Positions 1-14,427 of a stretch of DNA of 64,000 nucleotides are shown here, piece by piece. The position numbers and the translations under genes are program-made. Position 1 is the first letter of the stretch, and the number at the start of each line of letters is the position of its first letter. Below the pieces are notes generated by a model. That model did no database searches. It saw only the letters and a list, made by a program, of their open reading frames with translations, and was not told the DNA's origin. The DNA comes from Escarpia spicata (lineage: Eukaryota; Annelida; Polychaeta; Sabellida; Siboglinidae), in the NCBI GenBank assembly GCA_963995525.1, contig OZ023214.1, positions 50,100,578 through 50,164,577 of the forward strand. Direction: 5' to 3'.

Positions 1-345
1 TGATGTTTACCTTTGTAAATAGGGCACAAGGTCAAAAAATAAATACAAATCTGAATGTAACGTAACAACTGGCTGTATTGAATTTTCTTATAAAACACAT
101 ATTTGACTTTCTGGAAAACTTTATTAGGAGTTCATAGTGCCACCTGAGAACATTGTGCTGGATTACAAATTGTCCAACGGCGAAGTGCTGATTTTTATGG
201 TGCCTTGCCAAGTTTGGTGGCACCTTTGAAATGTGCATAAAACACAAACACCTGGAGGGATTACAAAAAATAAAATTGCAGAGTGCTTGTAACATTGGTG
301 CCTATAAAGTGTGTTGTTTTCAACATTTTCTCCAAAATTGCCATA

Positions 346-358
346 CCTATAATTAAAG
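346..358. other. Empty-site scar type a (907-bp unit), two copies
   Basis: At the position where other units carry the TIR element, this junction reads cctat-aattaaag. The same 2-bp-longer form occurs at 1,257/1,258. It equals the filled site with the element removed but T from the left end and AAT from the right end kept between the two TA dinucleotides. Confidence 0.7.
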
Positions 359-2164
359 TCCCTAGCAAGGGAAACACGCTATAGTCATTGCACAGTCACG
401 GAGGACGCATTTTACTTCAAATATCTTGAAACAATTACTGAAAATACGTGTATGGCAAAACTGCAGTTGAATGGAACAAACCGTTTTTGGATATTACAGA
501 CTTCTCACCAGTCTGCAAGTCCAAATCACAGCGACGGAACACATGTCTTATAAGGGGGGTGGGGTGCGTATGCCAGTAGTTAAGCCTCAATTTGAGAATA
601 CGTATGAAAATGAACCAATAACATTGCAGCAGGGTGATTCATCAATCGTTTTTTGTTTAATTCAGCTGACTAAACACACGTGAAGATGTTGTAATTGACC
701 CTAATGAAGTCTGAGGACAGTGATTAGCTGGAGTCAGCCATAGCCGGAGCCTGTTATCAGATCTGTCTACTGACTGGACCTTCTGGCCAATCAATCAAGT
801 GGCATTGTTTTCTGAATGTCTGCTAATTAGGCTGTGTAATATTATGTAATTGAAATGCTTAAGACGTCAGGCCTTTGAGGAATTCACACCCTAAGGTGAC
901 TTTTTGTTGATGTTTACCTTTGTAAATAGGGCACAAGGTCAAAAAATAAATACAAATCTGAATGTAACGTAACAACTGGCTGTATTGAATTTTCTTATAA
1001 AACACATATTTGACTTTCTGGAAAACTTTATTAGGAGTTCATAGTGCCACCTGAGAACATTGTGCTGGATTACAAATTGTCCAACGGCGAAGTGCTGATT
1101 TTTATGGTGCCTTGCCAAGTTTGGTGGCACCTTTGAAATGTGCATAAAACACAAACACCTGGAGGGATTACAAAAAATAAAATTGCAGAGTGCTTGTAAC
1201 ATTGGTGCCTATAAAGTGTGTTGTTTTCAACATTTTCTCCAAAATTGCCATACCTATAATTAAAGTCCCTAGCAAGGGAAACACGCTATAGTCATTGCAC
1301 AGTCACGGAGGACGCATTTTACTTCAAATATCTTGAAACAATTACTGAAAATACGTGTATGGCAAAACTGCAGTTGAATGGAACAAACCGTTTTTGGATA
1401 TTACAGACTTCTCACCAGTCTGCAAGTCCAAATCACAGCGACGGAACACATGTCTTATAAGGGGGGTGGGGTGCGTATGCCAGTAGTTAAGCCTCAATTT
1501 GAGAATACGTATGAAAATGAACCAATAACATTGCAGCAGGGTGATTCATCAATCGTTTTTTGTTTAATTCAGCTGACTAAACACACGTGAAGATGTTGTA
1601 ATTGACCCTAATGAAGTCTGAGGACAGTGATTAGCTGGAGTCAGCCATAGCCGGAGCCTGTTATCAGATCTGTCTACTGACTGGACCTTCTGGCCAATCA
1701 ATCAAGTGGCATTGTTTTCTGAATGTCTGCTAATTAGGCTGTGTAATATTATGTAATTGAAATGCTTAAGACGTCAGGCCTTTGAGGAATTCACACCCTA
1801 AGGTGACTTTTTGTTGATGTTTACCTTTGTAAATAGGGCACAAGGTCAAAAAATAAATACAAATCTGAATGTAACGTAACAACTGGCTGTATTGAATTTT
1901 CTTATAAAACACATATTTGACTTTCTGGAAAACTTTATTAGGAGTTCATAGTGCCACCTGAGAACATTGTGCTGGATTACAAATTGTCCAACGGCGAAGT
2001 GCTGATTTTTATGGTGCCTTGCCAAGTTTGGTGGCACCTTTGAAATGTGCATAAAACACAAACACCTGGAGGGATTACAAAAAATAAAATTGCAGAGTGC
2101 TTGTAACATTGGTGCCTATAAAGTGTGTTGTTTTCAACATTTTCTCCAAAATTGCCATACCTAT

Positions 2165-2623
2165 TTGGGGTCAGCACACTGTTGGACTTCCTGCTTGATT
2201 ACAGACGAAACAAAGTGCAGTATATTTTTGAGAAATGACTTTTTATAATATTCACTTGCTCTGACATAAGTGCACTTGAGTAGTCAGATTTCTAGATGTG
2301 ATTGTTGAAGCTGTTGACAGTAAAATGGTGTCTTTTTAGCTGATTTTACTAAGCGGAAGGGTATCTGGCAGCAATTTGGCTAGTTGACACTTTAGCTGGA
2401 TTACTGCCTGCATCCAGTTGTAAATATTGACGGGTGTCATACATACAGGCATTTTGCAAGAGCTAGAGATATGAGATTTTGACTAAACTCGACCAGCATG
2501 TCAATGAGATGATAATAACAGCAGGTGAGAAGTTTAAGAAACTTTATAGGTCACGTTTTCTTATAATCACACAACACATTAACATGGTCGCCAATGGGAA
2601 ACCTGACAGTGTGCTGACCCCAA
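2165..2623. mobile_element. Non-autonomous TIR element in satellite unit, copy 1
   Basis: A 459-bp block is present in this unit and absent from short units. It begins TTGGGGTCAGCACACTGT and ends with the exact reverse complement, so the inverted repeats are 18 bp including TT/AA (16 bp from GGGG). No long open frame lies inside, as expected for a MITE. Flanks read ccTA-TTTGGGG on the left and CCCCAAT-TAaag on the right, so a TA target duplication is possible with one mismatch in the outermost TIR base. No longer duplication is visible. Family assignment is open: TA duplication suggests Tc1/mariner, while the GGGGTC start resembles the Harbinger at 39,720. Confidence 0.85.
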
Positions 2624-3528
2624 TTAAAGTCCCTAGCAAGGGAAACACGCTATAGTCATTGCACAGTCACGGAGGACGCATTTTACTTCAAATATCTTGA
2701 AACAATTACTGAAAATACGTGTATGGCAAAACTGCAGTTGAATGGAACAAACCGTTTTTGGATATTACAGACTTCTCACCAGTCTGCAAGTCCAAATCAC
2801 AGCGACGGAACACATGTCTTATAAGGGGGGTGGGGTGCGTATGCCAGTAGTTAAGCCTCAATTTGAGAATACGTATGAAAATGAACCAATAACATTGCAG
2901 CAGGGTGATTCATCAATCGTTTTTTGTTTAATTCAGCTGACTAAACACACGTGAAGATGTTGTAATTGACCCTAATGAAGTCTGAGGACAGTGATTAGCT
3001 GGAGTCAGCCATAGCCGGAGCCTGTTATCAGATCTGTCTACTGACTGGACCTTCTGGCCAATCAATCAAGTGGCATTGTTTTCTGAATGTCTGCTAATTA
3101 GGCTGTGTAATATTATGTAATTGAAATGCTTAAGACGTCAGGCCTTTGAGGAATTCACACCCTAAGGTGACTTTTTGTTGATGTTTACCTTTGTAAATAG
3201 GGCACAAGGTCAAAAAATAAATACAAATCTGAATGTAACGTAACAACTGGCTGTATTGAATTTTCTTATAAAACACATATTTGACTTTCTGGAAAACTTT
3301 ATTAGGAGTTCATAGTGCCACCTGAGAACATTGTGCTGGATTACAAATTGTCCAACGGCGAAGTGCTGATTTTTATGGTGCCTTGCCAAGTTTGGTGGCA
3401 CCTTTGAAATGTGCATAAAACACAAACACCTGGAGGGATTACAAAAAATAAAATTGCAGAGTGCTTGTAACATTGGTGCCTATAAAGTGTGTTGTTTTCA
3501 ACATTTTCTCCAAAATTGCCATACCTAT

Positions 3529-3987
3529 TTGGGGTCAGCACACTGTTGGACTTCCTGCTTGATTACAGACGAAACAAAGTGCAGTATATTTTTGAGAAAT
3601 GACTTTTTATAATATTCACTTGCTCTGACATAAGTGCACTTGAGTAGTCAGATTTCTAGATGTGATTGTTGAAGCTGTTGACAGTAAAATGGTGTCTTTT
3701 TAGCTGATTTTACTAAGCGGAAGGGTATCTGGCAGCAATTTGGCTAGTTGACACTTTAGCTGGATTACTGCCTGCATCCAGTTGTAAATATTGACGGGTG
3801 TCATACATACAGGCATTTTGCAAGAGCTAGAGATATGAGATTTTGACTAAACTCGACCAGCATGTCAATGAGATGATAATAACAGCAGGTGAGAAGTTTA
3901 AGAAACTTTATAGGTCACGTTTTCTTATAATCACACAACACATTAACATGGTCGCCAATGGGAAACCTGACAGTGTGCTGACCCCAA
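3529..3987. mobile_element. TIR element, copy 2
   Basis: Same termini and same insertion point as copy 1; the host unit runs straight on from the previous filled unit, so copies 1 and 2 form a filled-filled pair. Confidence 0.85.
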
Positions 3988-4887
3988 TTAAAGTCCCTAG
4001 CAAGGGAAACACGCTATAGTCATTGCACAGTCACGGAGGACGCATTTTACTTCAAATATCTTGAAACAATTACTGAAAATACGTGTATGGCAAAACTGCA
4101 GTTGAATGGAACAAACCGTTTTTGGATATTACAGACTTCTCACCAGTCTGCAAGTCCAAATCACAGCGACGGAACACATGTCTTATAAGGGGGGTGGGGT
4201 GCGTATGCCAGTAGTTAAGCCTCAATTTGAGAATACGTATGAAAATGAACCAATAACATTGCAGCAGGGTGATTCATCAATCGTTTTTTGTTTAATTCAG
4301 CTGACTAAACACACGTGAAGATGTTGTAATTGACCCTAATGAAGTCTGAGGACAGTGATTAGCTGGAGTCAGCCATAGCCGGAGCCTGTTATCAGATCTG
4401 TCTACTGACTGGACCTTCTGGCCAATCAATCAAGTGGCATTGTTTTCTGAATGTCTGCTAATTAGGCTGTGTAATATTATGTAATTGAAATGCTTAAGAC
4501 GTCAGGCCTTTGAGGAATTCACACCCTAAGGTGACTTTTTGTTGATGTTTACCTTTGTAAATAGGGCACAAGGTCAAAAAATAAATACAAATCTGAATGT
4601 AACGTAACAACTGGCTGTATTGAATTTTCTTATAAAACACATATTTGACTTTCTGGAAAACTTTATTAGGAGTTCATAGTGCCACCTGAGAACATTGTGC
4701 TGGATTACAAATTGTCCAACGGCGAAGTGCTGATTTTTATGGTGCCTTGCCAAGTTTGGTGGCACCTTTGAAATGTGCATAAAACACAAACACCTGGAGG
4801 GATTACAAAAAATAAAATTGCAGAGTGCTTGTAACATTGGTGCCTATAAAGTGTGTTGTTTTCAACATTTTCTCCAAAATTGCCATA

Positions 4888-4898
4888 CCTAATTAAAG
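4888..4898. other. Empty-site scar type b (905-bp unit), ten copies
   Basis: Junction reads cct-aattaaag. The same form occurs with break points at 8,523, 10,792, 11,697, 18,058, 19,867, 21,676, 22,581, 24,390 and 26,199. It is the commonest empty form and occurs in both halves of the array. Confidence 0.7.
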
Positions 4899-5797
4899 TC
4901 CCTAGCAAGGGAAACACGCTATAGTCATTGCACAGTCACGGAGGACGCATTTTACTTCAAATATCTTGAAACAATTACTGAAAATACGTGTATGGCAAAA
5001 CTGCAGTTGAATGGAACAAACCGTTTTTGGATATTACAGACTTCTCACCAGTCTGCAAGTCCAAATCACAGCGACGGAACACATGTCTTATAAGGGGGGT
5101 GGGGTGCGTATGCCAGTAGTTAAGCCTCAATTTGAGAATACGTATGAAAATGAACCAATAACATTGCAGCAGGGTGATTCATCAATCGTTTTTTGTTTAA
5201 TTCAGCTGACTAAACACACGTGAAGATGTTGTAATTGACCCTAATGAAGTCTGAGGACAGTGATTAGCTGGAGTCAGCCATAGCCGGAGCCTGTTATCAG
5301 ATCTGTCTACTGACTGGACCTTCTGGCCAATCAATCAAGTGGCATTGTTTTCTGAATGTCTGCTAATTAGGCTGTGTAATATTATGTAATTGAAATGCTT
5401 AAGACGTCAGGCCTTTGAGGAATTCACACCCTAAGGTGACTTTTTGTTGATGTTTACCTTTGTAAATAGGGCACAAGGTCAAAAAATAAATACAAATCTG
5501 AATGTAACGTAACAACTGGCTGTATTGAATTTTCTTATAAAACACATATTTGACTTTCTGGAAAACTTTATTAGGAGTTCATAGTGCCACCTGAGAACAT
5601 TGTGCTGGATTACAAATTGTCCAACGGCGAAGTGCTGATTTTTATGGTGCCTTGCCAAGTTTGGTGGCACCTTTGAAATGTGCATAAAACACAAACACCT
5701 GGAGGGATTACAAAAAATAAAATTGCAGAGTGCTTGTAACATTGGTGCCTATAAAGTGTGTTGTTTTCAACATTTTCTCCAAAATTGCCATACCTAT

Positions 5798-6256
5798 TTG
5801 GGGTCAGCACACTGTTGGACTTCCTGCTTGATTACAGACGAAACAAAGTGCAGTATATTTTTGAGAAATGACTTTTTATAATATTCACTTGCTCTGACAT
5901 AAGTGCACTTGAGTAGTCAGATTTCTAGATGTGATTGTTGAAGCTGTTGACAGTAAAATGGTGTCTTTTTAGCTGATTTTACTAAGCGGAAGGGTATCTG
6001 GCAGCAATTTGGCTAGTTGACACTTTAGCTGGATTACTGCCTGCATCCAGTTGTAAATATTGACGGGTGTCATACATACAGGCATTTTGCAAGAGCTAGA
6101 GATATGAGATTTTGACTAAACTCGACCAGCATGTCAATGAGATGATAATAACAGCAGGTGAGAAGTTTAAGAAACTTTATAGGTCACGTTTTCTTATAAT
6201 CACACAACACATTAACATGGTCGCCAATGGGAAACCTGACAGTGTGCTGACCCCAA
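5798..6256. mobile_element. TIR element, copy 3
   Basis: Identical boundaries by eye. The preceding junction at 4,890 is an empty 905-type scar. Confidence 0.85.
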
Positions 6257-7161
6257 TTAAAGTCCCTAGCAAGGGAAACACGCTATAGTCATTGCACAGT
6301 CACGGAGGACGCATTTTACTTCAAATATCTTGAAACAATTACTGAAAATACGTGTATGGCAAAACTGCAGTTGAATGGAACAAACCGTTTTTGGATATTA
6401 CAGACTTCTCACCAGTCTGCAAGTCCAAATCACAGCGACGGAACACATGTCTTATAAGGGGGGTGGGGTGCGTATGCCAGTAGTTAAGCCTCAATTTGAG
6501 AATACGTATGAAAATGAACCAATAACATTGCAGCAGGGTGATTCATCAATCGTTTTTTGTTTAATTCAGCTGACTAAACACACGTGAAGATGTTGTAATT
6601 GACCCTAATGAAGTCTGAGGACAGTGATTAGCTGGAGTCAGCCATAGCCGGAGCCTGTTATCAGATCTGTCTACTGACTGGACCTTCTGGCCAATCAATC
6701 AAGTGGCATTGTTTTCTGAATGTCTGCTAATTAGGCTGTGTAATATTATGTAATTGAAATGCTTAAGACGTCAGGCCTTTGAGGAATTCACACCCTAAGG
6801 TGACTTTTTGTTGATGTTTACCTTTGTAAATAGGGCACAAGGTCAAAAAATAAATACAAATCTGAATGTAACGTAACAACTGGCTGTATTGAATTTTCTT
6901 ATAAAACACATATTTGACTTTCTGGAAAACTTTATTAGGAGTTCATAGTGCCACCTGAGAACATTGTGCTGGATTACAAATTGTCCAACGGCGAAGTGCT
7001 GATTTTTATGGTGCCTTGCCAAGTTTGGTGGCACCTTTGAAATGTGCATAAAACACAAACACCTGGAGGGATTACAAAAAATAAAATTGCAGAGTGCTTG
7101 TAACATTGGTGCCTATAAAGTGTGTTGTTTTCAACATTTTCTCCAAAATTGCCATACCTAT

Positions 7162-7620
7162 TTGGGGTCAGCACACTGTTGGACTTCCTGCTTGATTACA
7201 GACGAAACAAAGTGCAGTATATTTTTGAGAAATGACTTTTTATAATATTCACTTGCTCTGACATAAGTGCACTTGAGTAGTCAGATTTCTAGATGTGATT
7301 GTTGAAGCTGTTGACAGTAAAATGGTGTCTTTTTAGCTGATTTTACTAAGCGGAAGGGTATCTGGCAGCAATTTGGCTAGTTGACACTTTAGCTGGATTA
7401 CTGCCTGCATCCAGTTGTAAATATTGACGGGTGTCATACATACAGGCATTTTGCAAGAGCTAGAGATATGAGATTTTGACTAAACTCGACCAGCATGTCA
7501 ATGAGATGATAATAACAGCAGGTGAGAAGTTTAAGAAACTTTATAGGTCACGTTTTCTTATAATCACACAACACATTAACATGGTCGCCAATGGGAAACC
7601 TGACAGTGTGCTGACCCCAA
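7162..7620. mobile_element. TIR element, copy 4
   Basis: Second member of a filled-filled pair; the next junction (8,523) is empty, repeating the filled-filled-empty order seen at 2,165-4,890. Confidence 0.85.
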
Positions 7621-9430
7621 TTAAAGTCCCTAGCAAGGGAAACACGCTATAGTCATTGCACAGTCACGGAGGACGCATTTTACTTCAAATATCTTGAAAC
7701 AATTACTGAAAATACGTGTATGGCAAAACTGCAGTTGAATGGAACAAACCGTTTTTGGATATTACAGACTTCTCACCAGTCTGCAAGTCCAAATCACAGC
7801 GACGGAACACATGTCTTATAAGGGGGGTGGGGTGCGTATGCCAGTAGTTAAGCCTCAATTTGAGAATACGTATGAAAATGAACCAATAACATTGCAGCAG
7901 GGTGATTCATCAATCGTTTTTTGTTTAATTCAGCTGACTAAACACACGTGAAGATGTTGTAATTGACCCTAATGAAGTCTGAGGACAGTGATTAGCTGGA
8001 GTCAGCCATAGCCGGAGCCTGTTATCAGATCTGTCTACTGACTGGACCTTCTGGCCAATCAATCAAGTGGCATTGTTTTCTGAATGTCTGCTAATTAGGC
8101 TGTGTAATATTATGTAATTGAAATGCTTAAGACGTCAGGCCTTTGAGGAATTCACACCCTAAGGTGACTTTTTGTTGATGTTTACCTTTGTAAATAGGGC
8201 ACAAGGTCAAAAAATAAATACAAATCTGAATGTAACGTAACAACTGGCTGTATTGAATTTTCTTATAAAACACATATTTGACTTTCTGGAAAACTTTATT
8301 AGGAGTTCATAGTGCCACCTGAGAACATTGTGCTGGATTACAAATTGTCCAACGGCGAAGTGCTGATTTTTATGGTGCCTTGCCAAGTTTGGTGGCACCT
8401 TTGAAATGTGCATAAAACACAAACACCTGGAGGGATTACAAAAAATAAAATTGCAGAGTGCTTGTAACATTGGTGCCTATAAAGTGTGTTGTTTTCAACA
8501 TTTTCTCCAAAATTGCCATACCTAATTAAAGTCCCTAGCAAGGGAAACACGCTATAGTCATTGCACAGTCACGGAGGACGCATTTTACTTCAAATATCTT
8601 GAAACAATTACTGAAAATACGTGTATGGCAAAACTGCAGTTGAATGGAACAAACCGTTTTTGGATATTACAGACTTCTCACCAGTCTGCAAGTCCAAATC
8701 ACAGCGACGGAACACATGTCTTATAAGGGGGGTGGGGTGCGTATGCCAGTAGTTAAGCCTCAATTTGAGAATACGTATGAAAATGAACCAATAACATTGC
8801 AGCAGGGTGATTCATCAATCGTTTTTTGTTTAATTCAGCTGACTAAACACACGTGAAGATGTTGTAATTGACCCTAATGAAGTCTGAGGACAGTGATTAG
8901 CTGGAGTCAGCCATAGCCGGAGCCTGTTATCAGATCTGTCTACTGACTGGACCTTCTGGCCAATCAATCAAGTGGCATTGTTTTCTGAATGTCTGCTAAT
9001 TAGGCTGTGTAATATTATGTAATTGAAATGCTTAAGACGTCAGGCCTTTGAGGAATTCACACCCTAAGGTGACTTTTTGTTGATGTTTACCTTTGTAAAT
9101 AGGGCACAAGGTCAAAAAATAAATACAAATCTGAATGTAACGTAACAACTGGCTGTATTGAATTTTCTTATAAAACACATATTTGACTTTCTGGAAAACT
9201 TTATTAGGAGTTCATAGTGCCACCTGAGAACATTGTGCTGGATTACAAATTGTCCAACGGCGAAGTGCTGATTTTTATGGTGCCTTGCCAAGTTTGGTGG
9301 CACCTTTGAAATGTGCATAAAACACAAACACCTGGAGGGATTACAAAAAATAAAATTGCAGAGTGCTTGTAACATTGGTGCCTATAAAGTGTGTTGTTTT
9401 CAACATTTTCTCCAAAATTGCCATACCTAT

Positions 9431-9889
9431 TTGGGGTCAGCACACTGTTGGACTTCCTGCTTGATTACAGACGAAACAAAGTGCAGTATATTTTTGAGAA
9501 ATGACTTTTTATAATATTCACTTGCTCTGACATAAGTGCACTTGAGTAGTCAGATTTCTAGATGTGATTGTTGAAGCTGTTGACAGTAAAATGGTGTCTT
9601 TTTAGCTGATTTTACTAAGCGGAAGGGTATCTGGCAGCAATTTGGCTAGTTGACACTTTAGCTGGATTACTGCCTGCATCCAGTTGTAAATATTGACGGG
9701 TGTCATACATACAGGCATTTTGCAAGAGCTAGAGATATGAGATTTTGACTAAACTCGACCAGCATGTCAATGAGATGATAATAACAGCAGGTGAGAAGTT
9801 TAAGAAACTTTATAGGTCACGTTTTCTTATAATCACACAACACATTAACATGGTCGCCAATGGGAAACCTGACAGTGTGCTGACCCCAA
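9431..9889. mobile_element. TIR element, copy 5
   Basis: Single filled unit, followed by two empty junctions at 10,792 and 11,697. The next unit carries the private T at 10,192. Confidence 0.85.
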
Positions 9890-12604
9890 TTAAAGTCCCT
9901 AGCAAGGGAAACACGCTATAGTCATTGCACAGTCACGGAGGACGCATTTTACTTCAAATATCTTGAAACAATTACTGAAAATACGTGTATGGCAAAACTG
10001 CAGTTGAATGGAACAAACCGTTTTTGGATATTACAGACTTCTCACCAGTCTGCAAGTCCAAATCACAGCGACGGAACACATGTCTTATAAGGGGGGTGGG
10101 GTGCGTATGCCAGTAGTTAAGCCTCAATTTGAGAATACGTATGAAAATGAACCAATAACATTGCAGCAGGGTGATTCATCAATCGTTTTTTTTTTAATTC
10201 AGCTGACTAAACACACGTGAAGATGTTGTAATTGACCCTAATGAAGTCTGAGGACAGTGATTAGCTGGAGTCAGCCATAGCCGGAGCCTGTTATCAGATC
10301 TGTCTACTGACTGGACCTTCTGGCCAATCAATCAAGTGGCATTGTTTTCTGAATGTCTGCTAATTAGGCTGTGTAATATTATGTAATTGAAATGCTTAAG
10401 ACGTCAGGCCTTTGAGGAATTCACACCCTAAGGTGACTTTTTGTTGATGTTTACCTTTGTAAATAGGGCACAAGGTCAAAAAATAAATACAAATCTGAAT
10501 GTAACGTAACAACTGGCTGTATTGAATTTTCTTATAAAACACATATTTGACTTTCTGGAAAACTTTATTAGGAGTTCATAGTGCCACCTGAGAACATTGT
10601 GCTGGATTACAAATTGTCCAACGGCGAAGTGCTGATTTTTATGGTGCCTTGCCAAGTTTGGTGGCACCTTTGAAATGTGCATAAAACACAAACACCTGGA
10701 GGGATTACAAAAAATAAAATTGCAGAGTGCTTGTAACATTGGTGCCTATAAAGTGTGTTGTTTTCAACATTTTCTCCAAAATTGCCATACCTAATTAAAG
10801 TCCCTAGCAAGGGAAACACGCTATAGTCATTGCACAGTCACGGAGGATGCATTTTACTTCAAATATCTTGAAACAATTACTGAAAATACGTGTATGGCAA
10901 AACTGCAGTTGAATGGAACAAACCGTTTTTGGATATTACAGACTTCTCACCAGTCTGCAAGTCCAAATCACAGCGACGGAACACATGTCTTATAAGGGGG
11001 GTGGGGTGCGTATGCCAGTAGTTAAGCCTCAATTTGAGAATACGTATGAAAATGAACCAATAACATTGCAGCAGGGTGATTCATCAATCGTTTTTTGTTT
11101 AATTCAGCTGACTAAACACACGTGAAGATGTTGTAATTGACCCTAATGAAGTCTGAGGACAGTGATTAGCTGGAGTCAGCCATAGCCGGAGCCTGTTATC
11201 AGATCTGTCTACTGACTGGACCTTCTGGCCAATCAATCAAGTGGCATTGTTTTCTGAATGTCTGCTAATTAGGCTGTGTAATATTATGTAATTGAAATGC
11301 TTAAGACGTCAGGCCTTTGAGGAATTCACACCCTAAGGTGACTTTTTGTTGATGTTTACCTTTGTAAATAGGGCACAAGGTCAAAAAATAAATACAAATC
11401 TGAATGTAACGTAACAACTGGCTGTATTGAATTTTCTTATAAAACACATATTTGACTTTCTGGAAAACTTTATTAGGAGTTCATAGTGCCACCTGAGAAC
11501 ATTGTGCTGGATTACAAATTGTCCAACGGCGAAGTGCTGATTTTTATGGTGCCTTGCCAAGTTTGGTGGCACCTTTGAAATGTGCATAAAACACAAACAC
11601 CTGGAGGGATTACAAAAAATAAAATTGCAGAGTGCTTGTAACATTGGTGCCTATAAAGTGTGTTGTTTTCAACATTTTCTCCAAAATTGCCATACCTAAT
11701 TAAAGTCCCTAGCAAGGGAAACACGCTATAGTCATTGCACAGTCACGGAGGACGCATTTTACTTCAAATATCTTGAAACAATTACTGAAAATACGTGTAT
11801 GGCAAAACTGCAGTTGAATGGAACAAACCGTTTTTGGATATTACAGACTTCTCACCAGTCTGCAAGTCCAAATCACAGCGACGGAACACATGTCTTATAA
11901 GGGGGGTGGGGTGCGTATGCCAGTAGTTAAGCCTCAATTTGAGAATACGTATGAAAATGAACCAATAACATTGCAGCAGGGTGATTCATCAATCGTTTTT
12001 TGTTTAATTCAGCTGACTAAACACACGTGAAGATGTTGTAATTGACCCTAATGAAGTCTGAGGACAGTGATTAGCTGGAGTCAGCCATAGCCGGAGCCTG
12101 TTATCAGATCTGTCTACTGACTGGACCTTCTGGCCAATCAATCAAGTGGCATTGTTTTCTGAATGTCTGCTAATTAGGCTGTGTAATATTATGTAATTGA
12201 AATGCTTAAGACGTCAGGCCTTTGAGGAATTCACACCCTAAGGTGACTTTTTGTTGATGTTTACCTTTGTAAATAGGGCACAAGGTCAAAAAATAAATAC
12301 AAATCTGAATGTAACGTAACAACTGGCTGTATTGAATTTTCTTATAAAACACATATTTGACTTTCTGGAAAACTTTATTAGGAGTTCATAGTGCCACCTG
12401 AGAACATTGTGCTGGATTACAAATTGTCCAACGGCGAAGTGCTGATTTTTATGGTGCCTTGCCAAGTTTGGTGGCACCTTTGAAATGTGCATAAAACACA
12501 AACACCTGGAGGGATTACAAAAAATAAAATTGCAGAGTGCTTGTAACATTGGTGCCTATAAAGTGTGTTGTTTTCAACATTTTCTCCAAAATTGCCATAC
12601 CTAT

Positions 12605-13063
12605 TTGGGGTCAGCACACTGTTGGACTTCCTGCTTGATTACAGACGAAACAAAGTGCAGTATATTTTTGAGAAATGACTTTTTATAATATTCACTTGCT
12701 CTGACATAAGTGCACTTGAGTAGTCAGATTTCTAGATGTGATTGTTGAAGCTGTTGACAGTAAAATGGTGTCTTTTTAGCTGATTTTACTAAGCGGAAGG
12801 GTATCTGGCAGCAATTTGGCTAGTTGACACTTTAGCTGGATTACTGCCTGCATCCAGTTGTAAATATTGACGGGTGTCATACATACAGGCATTTTGCAAG
12901 AGCTAGAGATATGAGATTTTGACTAAACTCGACCAGCATGTCAATGAGATGATAATAACAGCAGGTGAGAAGTTTAAGAAACTTTATAGGTCACGTTTTC
13001 TTATAATCACACAACACATTAACATGGTCGCCAATGGGAAACCTGACAGTGTGCTGACCCCAA
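12605..13063. mobile_element. TIR element, copy 6
   Basis: First of four consecutive filled units (copies 6-9). Confidence 0.85.
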
Positions 13064-13968
13064 TTAAAGTCCCTAGCAAGGGAAACACGCTATAGTCATT
13101 GCACAGTCACGGAGGACGCATTTTACTTCAAATATCTTGAAACAATTACTGAAAATACGTGTATGGCAAAACTGCAGTTGAATGGAACAAACCGTTTTTG
13201 GATATTACAGACTTCTCACCAGTCTGCAAGTCCAAATCACAGCGACGGAACACATGTCTTATAAGGGGGGTGGGGTGCGTATGCCAGTAGTTAAGCCTCA
13301 ATTTGAGAATACGTATGAAAATGAACCAATAACATTGCAGCAGGGTGATTCATCAATCGTTTTTTGTTTAATTCAGCTGACTAAACACACGTGAAGATGT
13401 TGTAATTGACCCTAATGAAGTCTGAGGACAGTGATTAGCTGGAGTCAGCCATAGCCGGAGCCTGTTATCAGATCTGTCTACTGACTGGACCTTCTGGCCA
13501 ATCAATCAAGTGGCATTGTTTTCTGAATGTCTGCTAATTAGGCTGTGTAATATTATGTAATTGAAATGCTTAAGACGTCAGGCCTTTGAGGAATTCACAC
13601 CCTAAGGTGACTTTTTGTTGATGTTTACCTTTGTAAATAGGGCACAAGGTCAAAAAATAAATACAAATCTGAATGTAACGTAACAACTGGCTGTATTGAA
13701 TTTTCTTATAAAACACATATTTGACTTTCTGGAAAACTTTATTAGGAGTTCATAGTGCCACCTGAGAACATTGTGCTGGATTACAAATTGTCCAACGGCG
13801 AAGTGCTGATTTTTATGGTGCCTTGCCAAGTTTGGTGGCACCTTTGAAATGTGCATAAAACACAAACACCTGGAGGGATTACAAAAAATAAAATTGCAGA
13901 GTGCTTGTAACATTGGTGCCTATAAAGTGTGTTGTTTTCAACATTTTCTCCAAAATTGCCATACCTAT

Positions 13969-14427
13969 TTGGGGTCAGCACACTGTTGGACTTCCTGCTT
14001 GATTACAGACGAAACAAAGTGCAGTATATTTTTGAGAAATGACTTTTTATAATATTCACTTGCTCTGACATAAGTGCACTTGAGTAGTCAGATTTCTAGA
14101 TGTGATTGTTGAAGCTGTTGACAGTAAAATGGTGTCTTTTTAGCTGATTTTACTAAGCGGAAGGGTATCTGGCAGCAATTTGGCTAGTTGACACTTTAGC
14201 TGGATTACTGCCTGCATCCAGTTGTAAATATTGACGGGTGTCATACATACAGGCATTTTGCAAGAGCTAGAGATATGAGATTTTGACTAAACTCGACCAG
14301 CATGTCAATGAGATGATAATAACAGCAGGTGAGAAGTTTAAGAAACTTTATAGGTCACGTTTTCTTATAATCACACAACACATTAACATGGTCGCCAATG
14401 GGAAACCTGACAGTGTGCTGACCCCAA
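13969..14427. mobile_element. TIR element, copy 7
   Basis: Second of four consecutive filled units; no difference from copy 6 seen by eye. Confidence 0.85.
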
